This document shows, in pieces, positions 25,082 through 33,641 of a stretch of 47,862 nt of DNA (the first letter of the stretch is position 1; each line of letters begins with the position of its first letter). Source of the stretch: an uncultured Bacillaceae bacterium (GTDB lineage Bacteria; Bacillota; Bacilli; Bacillales; Alkalibacillaceae); NCBI GenBank assembly GCA_937983065.1, contig CALKAL010000073.1, positions 1-47,862 on the forward strand. The letters are read 5' to 3'. The translations under genes and the position numbers were made by a program. Below the pieces are notes generated by a model, which ran no database searches, was not told the origin of the DNA, and saw nothing but the letters and a program-made list of their open reading frames with translations.

Positions 25082-26102
25082 ACCTTTTGTCCCCCAGCTA
25101 GTATACGTCGAACCTCGGGCATTGGAATATCCTCTTGGAAAGCAGTTAATTGATAAGTTTGAAGATATGGGTATTGAAATTCGGGAAACAACTTCCCACA
25201 ATCAAATTCGCAACCTTCCTGGGGAGAACCATTTTCAAAAGTATCGAATTGCGAAATCAACGCTCGTCGTCGGTGTTCGAAAAACGTTAAAATTTGATAC
25301 GTCAAAGCCTTCTGCAGAGTATGCGATTCCTTTTGCAACAGGGTGCATGGGGCATTGCCACTACTGTTATCTGCAAACGACGATGGGAAGTAAGCCGTAT
25401 ATCCGAACTTATGTCAATACCGAAGAAATCTTTGATGCCGCCGAGCAATATATGGCAGAGCGTGCCCCTGACTTGACTCGCTTTGAAGCTTCCTGTACGT
25501 CGGATATTGTTGGTGTTGATCATTTGACCCATACGTTAAAAAGGGCAATCGAATATTTTGGCCAATCTAAATACGGTCAACTCCGATTCGTCACAAAGTT
25601 CGAGCATGTCGATCATTTATTAGATGCCGAACATAACGGAAAAACCCGCTTCCGTTTTAGTATTAACGATGATTATATTATCAAGTATTTCGAGCCTGGC
25701 ACTTCAAGACTTCAAGGCCGAATTAACGCGGCTGTCAAAGTTGCTGAAGCTGGCTACCCCCTTGGCTTTATTGTGGCACCAATTTATTTACACGAGGGCT
25801 GGAAAAAAGGTTACAAGGAAATGTTTGAACAACTATCGGAATCAATGCCTTCCTTTGCGAAAAAAGACTTAACATTCGAATTAATTCAGCATCGATTTAC
25901 CCAACCAGCTAAACGCGTCATCCAACAAAATTATCCGATGACAAAGTTAGAACTTGATGAATCAAAAAGAAAAAAGAAATGGGGACGATACGGCATTTAC
26001 AAATACGTTTATCAAGATGAGGAACAAGAAGAAATGAAAGATACATTAGGTGGCTATATTCAAAACCATTTTCCCGAGGCTAAGATTGAATATTTTACTT
26101 AA
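25074..26102 (+). CDS. splB: Spore photoproduct lyase
   Basis: The 342-residue radical SAM protein matches SplB in exact length and residues: the cluster motif CMGHCHYC gives Cys91, Cys95 and Cys98, which bind the 4Fe-4S cluster, and the hydrogen-donor Cys141 is in EASCTSDIVG. SplB repairs the thymine dimer (spore photoproduct) formed by UV in dormant spores, using S-adenosylmethionine, during germination. ATG 25074 overlaps splA and follows GAAGGTGAG. Its presence shows that the organism makes endospores. A bidirectional terminator follows at 26112. Confidence 0.96.
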   Translation: MVKPFVPQLVYVEPRALEYPLGKQLIDKFEDMGIEIRETTSHNQIRNLPGENHFQKYRIAKSTLVVGVRKTLKFDTSKPSAEYAIPFATGCMGHCHYCYLQTTMGSKPYIRTYVNTEEIFDAAEQYMAERAPDLTRFEASCTSDIVGVDHLTHTLKRAIEYFGQSKYGQLRFVTKFEHVDHLLDAEHNGKTRFRFSINDDYIIKYFEPGTSRLQGRINAAVKVAEAGYPLGFIVAPIYLHEGWKKGYKEMFEQLSESMPSFAKKDLTFELIQHRFTQPAKRVIQQNYPMTKLELDESKRKKKWGRYGIYKYVYQDEEQEEMKDTLGGYIQNHFPEAKIEYFT

Positions 26103-26111
26103 TTCACTCAA

Positions 26112-26147
26112 AAAAAGCTGATGAATTCAAGAACATCAGCTTTTTTT
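26112..26147. terminator. Bidirectional terminator between splB and an MFS gene
   Basis: AAAAAGCTGATG (26112-26123) pairs with CATCAGCTTTTT; A and T runs on both sides serve the convergent genes. Confidence 0.85.
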
Positions 26148-26156
26148 ACCTATTAA

Positions 26157-27302
26157 TTATTGTTGCTGTTTTCGATACCGTTTTGCAATAACTATTAAAA
26201 CAACCCCAACGGCCATCATCGTAATCGCACTCGATAAAAATGGAAGCCCAAATGTATCTGCTGTTGCTCCAGAAACAAAAGAACCTAAAATAGCTCCAAC
26301 TGAGAAGAAAGCATAAAATATTCCATACGCCTTTCCGCGATCAGTTTTACTCGAAGCTTCAGCGACAATTTTATTCATAGATGGGAATACGAATGCAAAC
26401 CCAATCCCGTAAATGACCATCAGCAGCATATTTAACCAAAAGATAGTGGAAATGTTTAGTATAATATGAACCGAACCAATTATCATGATCCCAACAATGA
26501 CGAGGGATAAAGACGATAACTTATCATATATCCGGTTAATCGGTGTTAAAAAGATAATAAGCGCTACAATTCCATACGTACTTAACATCATCCCTGTCGT
26601 TTGCGAATCGAGACCCATCTCTTCTACTTTTAACGGTAAAGCAAAGGCTAACGTCCCATTACTAATCATTAAAGCAAAAGCGGCAAGAGATGCTTGCAAT
26701 ACCAATGGATGCTTTAATAACGGCATGAACTCTTTCCAGTTAAATTTACCTTTTTCAGTGGATACATAAGATTCTTCAATAAATTTGTAAACTAAAAACG
26801 TACTAATAATAAATAAGATTGATACGAAAATAAAAACATATTCAACTTGAGCTCTTGCAGCCATCGCTCCCCCAATTGCTGGTCCAACAATCGCGGCAAT
26901 ACCAATACCAGCACCTGTAAATGCCATTGATTTCCCACGGGTTTTTGCTTTAGATATATCCCCAACATAAGCAAAAGCCGCTGGTATTAAGATTCCCCCT
27001 GCTAAACCGTGGAAGAAACGAACGATAAACAGATGCCAAGCATTTTGTGCTAACGGGTAAAATAATAGAATAATGGCTACTAAACCCATTCCCATAAATA
27101 AAAGTCGCTTCCGTCCGTACCGATCAATCCAATGTCCGCCAAATATATTACCTACCATATTCGTCAATGAATATATAGCCACGATTGATCCAGCTAAAAG
27201 TTCCGAAGCCCCTAACTCAAGTGCATATGGAGTAATAATCGGCAACTGTATAAAAGTATCTAAAAATGATACGACAATGACGATAAATAAAATTCTATTC
27301 AT
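26157..27302 (-). CDS. MFS transporter (drug/H+ antiporter type)
   Basis: A 381-residue major facilitator with about 12 helices. The conserved loop 2-3 motif is GGHWIDRYGRKRLLFMG, and the helix 5 motif C-like stretch is FTGAGIGIAAIVGPAIGGAM, typical of 12-helix drug-export antiporters. The second half has the weaker repeat NRIYDKLSSLSLVIVG. It is presumably an exporter, substrate unknown. Transcription is convergent with splB; no regulator gene is adjacent. The start is at 27302, behind GAGAGGAAA. Confidence 0.85.
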   Translation of the reverse strand: MNRILFIVIVVSFLDTFIQLPIITPYALELGASELLAGSIVAIYSLTNMVGNIFGGHWIDRYGRKRLLFMGMGLVAIILLFYPLAQNAWHLFIVRFFHGLAGGILIPAAFAYVGDISKAKTRGKSMAFTGAGIGIAAIVGPAIGGAMAARAQVEYVFIFVSILFIISTFLVYKFIEESYVSTEKGKFNWKEFMPLLKHPLVLQASLAAFALMISNGTLAFALPLKVEEMGLDSQTTGMMLSTYGIVALIIFLTPINRIYDKLSSLSLVIVGIMIIGSVHIILNISTIFWLNMLLMVIYGIGFAFVFPSMNKIVAEASSKTDRGKAYGIFYAFFSVGAILGSFVSGATADTFGLPFLSSAITMMAVGVVLIVIAKRYRKQQQ

Positions 27303-27442
27303 AATATTTCCTCTCTATTTACGTACTATCAAAATTATACTTTAACAGATAGTGTTTTACATTAAATCCGCTTATTATAAGGGTTGATTAAGCTTAGAAG
27401 TAACGCGAAAAAACTGAAAAGTGTCCGACACTTCGAAACTTC

Positions 27443-27552
27443 CGCGCAAATTGAAAAAGTTACGCGCAAATCTGGAAACTTCCGCGCATTTTCAAATTTT
27501 CACGCCCAAATCCAAAAAGTCACGCGCATTTTCAGATTCTCACGCGCAAATC
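27443..27552. repeat. 20-bp tandem repeat with CGCGC core
   Basis: CGCGC (once CGCCC) recurs at 27443, 27463, 27483, 27503, 27523 and 27543, exactly 20 bp apart. The interval sequence alternates between an A-rich form (AAATCTGGAAACTT) and a T-rich form (ATTTTCAGATTCTC), so units look like the same module in opposite orientations. A degenerate unit and the small palindrome AAGTGTC-C-GACACTT (27419-27433) precede it. There are no CRISPR-like unique spacers. It lies between the starts of one leftward gene and the end of another. Confidence 0.8.
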
Positions 27553-27564
27553 AAATTAAAGATC

Positions 27565-28182
27565 TCATTTTTGACAAACAGCAATTCCTAAAGGTGGATT
27601 TTCGATATTTTCATGTCCCATCGGTTGAATGAGTGCTCCTTTTTGATAATAAAACGACACTTCATTAAATGGTGTAAACAATTGCTTAAACTCATTTATT
27701 GTCAACTGATGCACGTGAAATGGAACGCCAGTCGGTTTACCTCTTCCTTGTCCAAATGGTGTTGATAATATTAACGTTCCACCCGGCTTTAATAGACCAT
27801 CGATATTTTTTAAAAACTTTGCCTCATCTGGAATATGTTCAATCGTTTCAAAGCTGATGATTGTATCAAACTGACCTAGCTTCTCAGGTAAAGAAAGGTC
27901 AGTAACATCCCCGACGATAAATGTTGAAAGCGGGTGGTAATATGTCTTCTTAGCATATTCTACTGCTTTTTCATCATAATCAATCCCAATTATTTCGCTT
28001 ATTTTTTTCTTACATTTTTTCGCGATAATATGGGTACCATATCCTGCGCCACTTGCGAAATCCAATACTCGGCCAGAAGTTAAATGCGAGGCGAAATGGT
28101 ATCTTGCCACATGCTCAATGAGTAGATCATTCGTTATTTTCATTTTCTCAGGTATAACTCTTTCCCCAGTATCTTCAATCAT
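27565..28182 (-). CDS. Class I SAM-dependent methyltransferase
   Basis: The SAM-binding glycine loop VLDFASGAGYGTHIIAKK and the acidic residue in IIGIDYDEKAVEYAKK are clear, followed by FIVGDVTDLSLPE, FDTIISFETIEHIPDE and LLKPGGTLILSTPFG, the standard class I methyltransferase series. The 205-residue product has HVHQLTINEFKQLF in the variable C-terminal part. The substrate is unknown. ATG 28182 is preferred because GGTG lies 7 nt upstream; the in-frame GTG at 28194 overlaps that site. The tandem repeat at 27443-27552 is directly downstream. Confidence 0.85.
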   Translation of the reverse strand: MIEDTGERVIPEKMKITNDLLIEHVARYHFASHLTSGRVLDFASGAGYGTHIIAKKCKKKISEIIGIDYDEKAVEYAKKTYYHPLSTFIVGDVTDLSLPEKLGQFDTIISFETIEHIPDEAKFLKNIDGLLKPGGTLILSTPFGQGRGKPTGVPFHVHQLTINEFKQLFTPFNEVSFYYQKGALIQPMGHENIENPPLGIAVCQK

Positions 28183-28366
28183 TTTTATCACCACGTGTTG
28201 TTATTTAAAATTTCAACCTAGACCGTTAATCGTTTACATCACTCCCCCTATTGTATAAGATTTTTTGTCGATAAAACAATCCTAATGCCAATCGAACATT
28301 ATAACTTTTAATAATTTTATCTTTTAAGGAAAATAATAAGTTTATCTACATCGAGGAGGTATCAAC

Positions 28367-28797
28367 ATGAATGAAACTCCCTTAGTATTAAACTTTGCCT
28401 TTCTTTCGCCCAAACTTCCCAGCGAAAAGAAGTTCAAGATTTTATGCTTAGGTCTAAAGATGTCTCTAAAAAGCATATCAAAATTTTTACAGATACACTT
28501 TCAAAGGAAGAAGTTGATGTCCCGCAATCACCTGATGTTGGTGTTAGTGATTCAACGACGCAAACGTTTTCCGATAAATTAATGATGTATCACATATCAC
28601 TCATGTTAGCTGCTGGAACTGGTCATTATGCAACAGCCGCCGCTGCGAGCCAAAGAATGGATCTGATGGTCAACTACGAACGATTATCATTAGAAGTTGC
28701 AAAACTCGCCAAAAGTGGAGCCGATTTAATGATTCAAAACAAATGGTTAGAACAGCCCCCAGGAATAAAAAGTCGGGAAAAATTAGCTAGAAGTTAA
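28367..28797 (+). pseudogene. Truncated, frameshifted DUF3231 gene
   Basis: A strong GAGGAGGT precedes ATG 28367 (MNETPLVLN), but this frame soon loses similarity. A second frame, readable from about 28400 (SFAQTSQRKEVQDFMLRSKDVSKKH), runs to 28797 and holds the C-terminal third of DUF3231: SDKLMMYHISLMLAAGTGHYATAAAASQRMDLMVNYERL, GADLMIQNKWLEQPPG. Full proteins are about 330-340 residues with two repeats. About 200 N-terminal residues are missing between an intact start region and the tail. DUF3231 proteins are spore-coat CotF-like helical proteins. A complete short member lies at 39806. Confidence 0.7.
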
Positions 28798-28824
28798 AGG
28801 TAAATAAAATGCTTAACATATTAG

Positions 28825-28857
28825 AAAGGCTCAACATTCAAATGTTTGGGCCTTTTT
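28825..28857 (+). terminator. Terminator after the DUF3231 remnant
   Basis: AAAGGCTCAACATT pairs with AATGTTTGGGCCTTT, allowing one G-T pair, and ends in a T run. Confidence 0.7.
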
Positions 28858-29084
28858 ATGTTGGATTGTTCGGAGCTGGAGTATCGATGGTCGAATCTAA
28901 ATTATTATCAGTTTCACTCTGTTAAAGTTAGTTATTGATATTTGATTTTCGACTGACTTGATTTATGGGAATTTAGTACAGAATTCAGAAATTTATGATA
29001 CACTTGGTTTAAATAAGTTTGGATAAAGAGTTTTATTAATAATTTTTTGTATCTAATATGTGATCGTGATTAGGAGGGGGTTTT

Positions 29085-29249
29085 ATGGAAATAATTTTTA
29101 TGTTTGTAGTAGGGTTTATTGTTTTTATTATAGCTATAATCGCGATTATTAAGGGAGCAACACATAGAATTAAAACCTCAACTGACGCTTTAAAACAAGA
29201 GGTTTCAAATCTAAAAAAGAGGGTTAGTGAGCTTGAAAATGAAAAGTAA
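29085..29249 (+). CDS. Small membrane protein with C-terminal coiled coil (54 aa)
   Basis: AGGAGGGGG stands 5 nt before ATG 29085. The 54-residue product has one membrane helix (residues 3-22, IIFMFVVGFIVFIIAIIAII) and a short heptad-patterned tail (LKQEVSNLKKRVSELENEK). Such one-helix coiled-coil proteins are common in Bacillaceae; some are annotated as DUF4083-like or envelope-associated. No function can be given. It is the first of three tiny membrane genes in a row. Confidence 0.6.
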   Translation: MEIIFMFVVGFIVFIIAIIAIIKGATHRIKTSTDALKQEVSNLKKRVSELENEK

Positions 29250-29361
29250 AGCTAATTTCCTGTTCATTTAACGGGTGCTTCTTAAGGGAATTTCAGAATT
29301 ACCATTTATAATAAAGTAATGTTTAAATAACAGAAGTATTCATATAAAGAGGTGATATTAA

Positions 29362-29526
29362 GTGAACAACTGGTTATATGGTTTATTTGCTGTAACACTA
29401 GCAGTAGTATCTATATTTACGGGTGAAATAGTAACATTTGTTATGCTTGGATTTATTTTAATAAGCCTTCAAAATATCCACACTACTTTAAAGAAAATAT
29501 TAAAAGTTAATAGAGAAAAAAATTGA
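29362..29526 (+). CDS. Small membrane protein (54 aa)
   Basis: GTG 29362, 8 nt after AGAGGTG, starts a 54-residue protein with a two-helix hydrophobic core (WLYGLFAVTLAVVSIFTGEIVTFVMLGFILISL) and a basic tail ending KILKVNREKN. A 112-bp gap separates it from the preceding small gene. No family was recognised. It may be one of the DUF4305-type short membrane proteins. Confidence 0.5.
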   Translation: MNNWLYGLFAVTLAVVSIFTGEIVTFVMLGFILISLQNIHTTLKKILKVNREKN

Positions 29527-29720
29527 CTAACGGATACATCGGTTGAAGAAGACATTATGACTATTAGAATCTCCAAAAACCAAAGTTCTAATTTTCCATC
29601 ACGTATTTCAACAATAAACTTTAACATAGCCTTCCATTTAAGTCCTTCACTAAAAACGTTAAAGTGTATAAATTTACCAACACATTTGATACAATTAAAT
29701 TACTTATAAGGAGGAAAATT

Positions 29721-29891
29721 ATGCTCAAAGATAAGGTTTATTGGATACTAATGCCGATATTTTTATTAAGTGCAGTACTGTTATTTTTCTATCTACCAGA
29801 AGGGCAAAAACTTTATTCATTTCTAGTAGTTCTTATTTTTTGGGTTGTCTATCCTATTGTCAAATTCCTTACAAGGAGTAAAATTGATTAA
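29721..29891 (+). CDS. Small membrane protein (56 aa)
   Basis: ATG 29721 follows ATAAGGAGG at ideal distance, so the longer frame from 29664 is not used. The product MLKDKVYWILMPIFLLSAVLL... has two membrane helices split by PEGQKLYS and a basic end (KFLTRSKID). No family recognised. It precedes a larger membrane-protein gene on the same strand. Confidence 0.6.
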   Translation: MLKDKVYWILMPIFLLSAVLLFFYLPEGQKLYSFLVVLIFWVVYPIVKFLTRSKID

Positions 29892-30038
29892 CTAAACTGC
29901 TAAATATATTCCGTTAATGTATTCCTCCTCTTCTTCCCCCTTTCGATACAGTAATATTAACCATTTAAAATCACTTCTTATAATAACTTGATTTCTAGCA
30001 TGATAAAATGAAATAATTAATAAAGGGGAGGGATAACA

Positions 30039-30497
30039 ATGGAAAATCCAAGTTGGCTTTTCGTTGCGGCTGCGGTCATCTCTGTCGTCGGGTTTATTAT
30101 TATTTTTAGGCAGCTCGCTACAAATATTGAAAATAGACTACAAAGGGAAAATACCGTTGAAGTGGGAGAATTACAAAAAGATTTACAAGGTTTATTTACA
30201 AAATTCGGGCTTATAGAATTCATTCCACTTTTATTAATTGTTTTTGGATTTATGAATATAGGAAACTTTACGGCATCACTGACAGATACAGCTTTATTAA
30301 CACCGCTCGTCACTGTCATTATGATTTTTATCTTAGGGTTCTTAGTAATTATCTCAACGACACGGCAACTTTTTCTTATTACAAATTTAAATGATGATAT
30401 AAAAAGGTTCATCCAATCAACAAGAACCATTGGGCTCGGTTTAATTAGTGCCCTTCCGATCATCGCCATAGTCGCAATTTTTTTAATGAGCTCCTAA
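30039..30497 (+). CDS. Membrane protein of unknown function
   Basis: The 152-residue product has four hydrophobic segments: residues 6-23, 60-80 (LIEFIPLLLIVFGFMNIG), 90-108 and 130-150, with a basic/acidic loop (NIENRLQRENTVEVGELQKDLQGLF) after the first. The pattern resembles small subunit-c-like hairpin proteins, but no proton-binding carboxylate was identified in the helices, so that is only a resemblance. It starts at ATG 30039 after AGGGGAGGG and ends before a bidirectional terminator. Confidence 0.65.
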   Translation: MENPSWLFVAAAVISVVGFIIIFRQLATNIENRLQRENTVEVGELQKDLQGLFTKFGLIEFIPLLLIVFGFMNIGNFTASLTDTALLTPLVTVIMIFILGFLVIISTTRQLFLITNLNDDIKRFIQSTRTIGLGLISALPIIAIVAIFLMSS

Positions 30498-30507
30498 TTT
30501 TAAAAAT

Positions 30508-30543
30508 AAAGGCCCATCTAATGCAAAAAAGGTTGGGCCTTTT
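30508..30543. terminator. Bidirectional terminator
   Basis: AAAGGCCCA pairs with TGGGCCTTT across a loop of about 17 nt between two convergent genes. Confidence 0.75.
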
Positions 30544-30570
30544 CACAACAACTATTTTTTTATGAAAATC

Positions 30571-31629
30571 TCATCTCACTCTATTCTTCTTCCGCTTAAA
30601 TTTATTTACTACCCAAAACACAACTACCAGGATTGCTGCTACAACCGTAAACAAGTAAATACCTAATTCCCAATAACGGATAGCTTGAATGGCATCCATA
30701 AAAGTCGTATTCCGAATAAAAACATCAAGAGGGTTACTGTTTCGAAATGAAATTGGAATTGTATCGGAAATATCATAGTTTTCAAATGTATGCGCAGTTA
30801 CCGCTTTAACGATTTTATATGTCTCGCCACTTTCATCTTCATAGCTTAAAGTGAATTCAAATAACGCATCAACGACCTGATCGACAAAAATTGGCGCGGG
30901 AACAAACTGCCACTCTCTCTCAGAATATTTATCAATAATTAATGCGTCCGTCGTCGTTTGCCCCACTGGAATTATTTTATGAATTGAGTTAACTAAAAAC
31001 TGAAAAGAGAAAATAATGATTATAACAGACAGCACGACTAAAAATAGCCACTTAAAAATTGAGGGGAGTTTACTCTCTTCTTTAGATTCTTTTTTATTAT
31101 TCTTCTTTACGTTCCTTTTCTTATTCTCTTTACGGGGTAATAGTGAGAAAATAAAGCCAACGACTAAGCCAACAATTAAAATAAATAAAACAAAAATCCC
31201 AAATAAAAAAAGCATGCCGTCAACAACAAGATCGTAAGTCGTTAAAAAGCGAGCATTATCCAAAATGTAGCCGTCAATCGAATCGCCGACTTCTAAACTT
31301 CTCATCTGTTTCGCAGTCACTCGATTTATCAGACCGTCAAAAAGTTCGTCACTATTTTCACTATTTACATCAACTTTCACGTAGTAAGAAGGTGGACGAA
31401 ATAACCCCTTCGCTGCGGTTTTATTGACAACCGTAACAGTCTCCTTTTCAGCAGTCACTAAAGGGCTATTTTTAATAAAATATTGAATTGACAATATTAA
31501 AGTACCTACTAATAAAGCGATAACAATAAGAAAAATGACCGTTTTTACTATTTTACTAGCCATACTCGAATCTTCTATTAACCTCAACTCATTTTTAAAT
31601 TTAAAATAAATATTACTAAAAATAACCAC
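30571..31629 (-). CDS. Membrane protein with DUF3592-like extracytoplasmic regions
   Basis: The protein (up to 352 aa) repeats one layout twice: a membrane helix, an extracytoplasmic beta-rich segment, and another helix. The segments VTVVNKTAAKGLF...YYVKVDVNSEN...EVGDSIDGYILD and ALIIDKYSEREW...FEFTLSYEDESGETYKIV...ISDTIPISF resemble DUF3592 domains, whose role is unknown. Helices lie near residues 28-48, 137-163, 192-213 and 325-345, with a lysine-rich cytoplasmic linker (KENKKRNVKKNNKKESKEE). The start is uncertain: GTG 31629 gives the longest frame, and ATG 31563 (MASKIVKTV) begins right before helix 1. Neither has a strong ribosome binding site. Confidence 0.6.
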   Translation of the reverse strand: MVIFSNIYFKFKNELRLIEDSSMASKIVKTVIFLIVIALLVGTLILSIQYFIKNSPLVTAEKETVTVVNKTAAKGLFRPPSYYVKVDVNSENSDELFDGLINRVTAKQMRSLEVGDSIDGYILDNARFLTTYDLVVDGMLFLFGIFVLFILIVGLVVGFIFSLLPRKENKKRNVKKNNKKESKEESKLPSIFKWLFLVVLSVIIIIFSFQFLVNSIHKIIPVGQTTTDALIIDKYSEREWQFVPAPIFVDQVVDALFEFTLSYEDESGETYKIVKAVTAHTFENYDISDTIPISFRNSNPLDVFIRNTTFMDAIQAIRYWELGIYLFTVVAAILVVVFWVVNKFKRKKNRVR

Positions 31630-31741
31630 TCATAACAATCGGTAGAAAGTATCAATTTTCCATTGATAGGACAATGGTCAACCACGTCAAGTTTGTTCTG
31701 AATATTGTAACATTTAAAAAATCCAACAGTCAATACAAGCT

Positions 31742-32194
31742 ATGTTAATTCACGCTATTGTCATTGAAACGATTGTCGTTCATTGGCTAATTCATGGCTA
31801 TTCCGTCCTCTTATCAATCATTTTATTAATTTTAAATATTTACGCTGTCATTCTATTTGTTGCTGATATCCAAGCCGTTAGATTTCATGGTATTCATACA
31901 ACACCACAGTCGATGTACATTTCTTTAGGGTTAATGAAACGAATGGAAATCGAATGGAATCAGATTGATAAAGTCATAACTAACCTAGATTTTCAACCAC
32001 CAAAAAAGGCAAAAATTGAATTCATAGCCAGAGATTTAGAAGACGTTGAGGCAGATCTTATATTGAAATTAAAAACTCCGACAGAAGCAACTCTTTATCT
32101 CGGATTTAAAAAGCATTATCATTATGTTGCCATTAAATCCGATGATCCTAAAAGATTAGAACAAGTTATTTTAAATAAAATAAATTTTTCATGA
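31742..32194 (+). CDS. Membrane protein with PH-like C-terminal part, possibly 5'-truncated
   Basis: The 150-residue frame begins with two membrane helices (about residues 3-17 and 22-42) followed by a soluble domain with SMYISLGLMKRMEIEWNQIDKVI, which resembles bacterial PH-like or DUF304-type domains. No ribosome binding site precedes ATG 31742, and an in-frame stop lies 27 bp upstream. Similar proteins known to me carry additional N-terminal helices. The gene may therefore have lost its 5' end. A strong terminator follows at 32201. Confidence 0.5.
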   Translation: MLIHAIVIETIVVHWLIHGYSVLLSIILLILNIYAVILFVADIQAVRFHGIHTTPQSMYISLGLMKRMEIEWNQIDKVITNLDFQPPKKAKIEFIARDLEDVEADLILKLKTPTEATLYLGFKKHYHYVAIKSDDPKRLEQVILNKINFS

Positions 32195-32200
32195 AAAATC

Positions 32201-32230
32201 GAGGCTCAAAACAATAACGTTTTGAGCCTC
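32201..32230. terminator. Bidirectional terminator
   Basis: GAGGCTCAAAAC (32201-32212) pairs perfectly with GTTTTGAGCCTC (32219-32230) around AATAAC. It divides convergent genes. Confidence 0.8.
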
Positions 32231-32254
32231 ATATTTAAAAAAAGGATGAACTAA

Positions 32255-33481
32255 TTAAGAAACAGCTTCTTTCGCCAATGGCTGATCACTTCTAGCAACT
32301 TTAATTAGCGACAAGCCAGCCAGTGTCACAATGATTCCAAATCCTATTAACGTGACAAACATCGGGATATAATTGATTATTATAGAACCGAAAAGAGTAC
32401 CTAAAGGAATTGAGATGGTTAATAATACTGTAACGATACTTAAAACTCGACCTAGTTTCTGTTTCGGAATAATCGTTTGATAAAGTGTATTCAGTCCTAC
32501 ACCTGCAAAACAAGTCCCCATTCCGATTAGAAACACAGCAATAATCGTCGCATAAAAATTCATGAAAGAACCGATTAAAATAAGACCAATTCCCTCCATG
32601 ACCAATCCCGCAATAGCAGTTTTATATCTATCTTTAAGCACATTTAACATTATAAATATCGACCCAATTAACGCACCTAAAGCAATCGCAGAATTTATTA
32701 TACCGAGTCCAGCAGAACCGACATTAAAAATACTATCACTCATAATCGTAAAAAAGATAGAAAGGGGTGCTAAGAAAAAGTTAATGATTAATCCACCCGC
32801 AACAACGAGCATGAACAGTCTTCTATCTTCAAATAAAAATTGTAATCCTTCCTTTAAATCTTGTTTAAAATTAGATTTTTCTCCTTCTGTTTCTTCCTTG
32901 ACTGACGGTACTTTAATCCAAATTTCGGTCGTTGCAGAAATAATATAAGCGATTGCCGCAGCAATTAGTAACAGGCCATATTGATCATTAAAAAGTGCTA
33001 ACAAAATACCTGCAGAAGCTGGACCGATAATATTACTTAATTGACCGCTAAATTGATTTAAAGAATTAGCCCGCGACAAATATTCTTCCTCAACAAGGAG
33101 GGGAACACTTGCATTCGCTGCTGGATTAAAAAAAGCCATACAAATAGCCAACAATATCATTAACATATACAGAACAATGAGCGACATGTTTCCTGTTAAC
33201 AATAAGATCGCAATAATTAAAATAAGTGCCCCTAAACTGTAATCCATTGCAACGATAATCTTCTTCTTATCTACCCTGTCAGCAACGACACCCGCTAAAG
33301 GCCCGATTAAAAGGGTCGGAACTGTAATACATACAACGGTTACACCTAAAGCAAGGGCAGACCCTGTCTCCTGAATGACATACCACATAATGACTAATTG
33401 TAAAAAACGCTCTCCAAATCTCGATACACTTAATCCAGCCCACAACAACATGAAATTTTTGTTCTTAAAAATTTCTTTCAT
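32255..33481 (-). CDS. MFS transporter (macrolide-efflux-like)
   Basis: A 408-residue major facilitator starting MKEIFKNKNFMLLWAGLSVSRFGERFLQL, the opening typical of MefA/enterobactin-exporter-like (MFS_3) transporters. Motif A appears as LAGVVADRVDKKKIIVAMD, and 12 helices are apparent. The charged central loop (KVPSVKEETEGEKSNFKQDLKEGLQFLFEDRRL) is usual for this group. The gene lies 160 bp downstream of an ArsR-type regulator gene, and a 20-bp palindrome stands in that gap, so expression is probably repressor-controlled. Export substrate unknown. Confidence 0.85.
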   Translation of the reverse strand: MKEIFKNKNFMLLWAGLSVSRFGERFLQLVIMWYVIQETGSALALGVTVVCITVPTLLIGPLAGVVADRVDKKKIIVAMDYSLGALILIIAILLLTGNMSLIVLYMLMILLAICMAFFNPAANASVPLLVEEEYLSRANSLNQFSGQLSNIIGPASAGILLALFNDQYGLLLIAAAIAYIISATTEIWIKVPSVKEETEGEKSNFKQDLKEGLQFLFEDRRLFMLVVAGGLIINFFLAPLSIFFTIMSDSIFNVGSAGLGIINSAIALGALIGSIFIMLNVLKDRYKTAIAGLVMEGIGLILIGSFMNFYATIIAVFLIGMGTCFAGVGLNTLYQTIIPKQKLGRVLSIVTVLLTISIPLGTLFGSIIINYIPMFVTLIGFGIIVTLAGLSLIKVARSDQPLAKEAVS

Positions 33482-33582
33482 ACTAACTTACCTCCATTTT
33501 TTATATTTATCAAATCAACCATTAGATAATCATCGAATATGCTTGCAGAAATTAACGTTGTAGTAGACTGTATCGAATGTCT

Positions 33583-33602
33583 CATTAGATATCTATCTAA
33601 TG
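33583..33602. promoter_or_regulatory. 20-bp palindromic operator upstream of the MFS gene
   Basis: CATTAGATA-TC-TATCTAATG is a perfect inverted repeat with 9-bp arms. It lies about 100 bp before the MFS start and downstream of the regulator stop. TTAGAT/ATCTAA elements recur at 34745-34763 before the regulator gene, so both may bind that regulator. Confidence 0.55.
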
Positions 33603-33641
33603 TTTAGTAACATTATTATTAGTGAAGAATAACAAAATTAA

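Noticed and set aside
27443..27552. CRISPR array
   Set aside because: The 20-bp units are contiguous and degenerate with no separate spacers, and no cas genes are present.
27384..27632. An 82-codon open frame across the 20-bp tandem repeat
   Set aside because: The peptide just mirrors the DNA repeat (AQIEKVTR, AQIQKVTR), has no ribosome binding site, and overlaps the methyltransferase 3' end.
30017..30469. A 150-codon frame antisense to the membrane-protein gene at 30039
   Set aside because: The plus-strand frame has a strong ribosome binding site and clean membrane helices; the antisense peptide is low-complexity and without a start signal.
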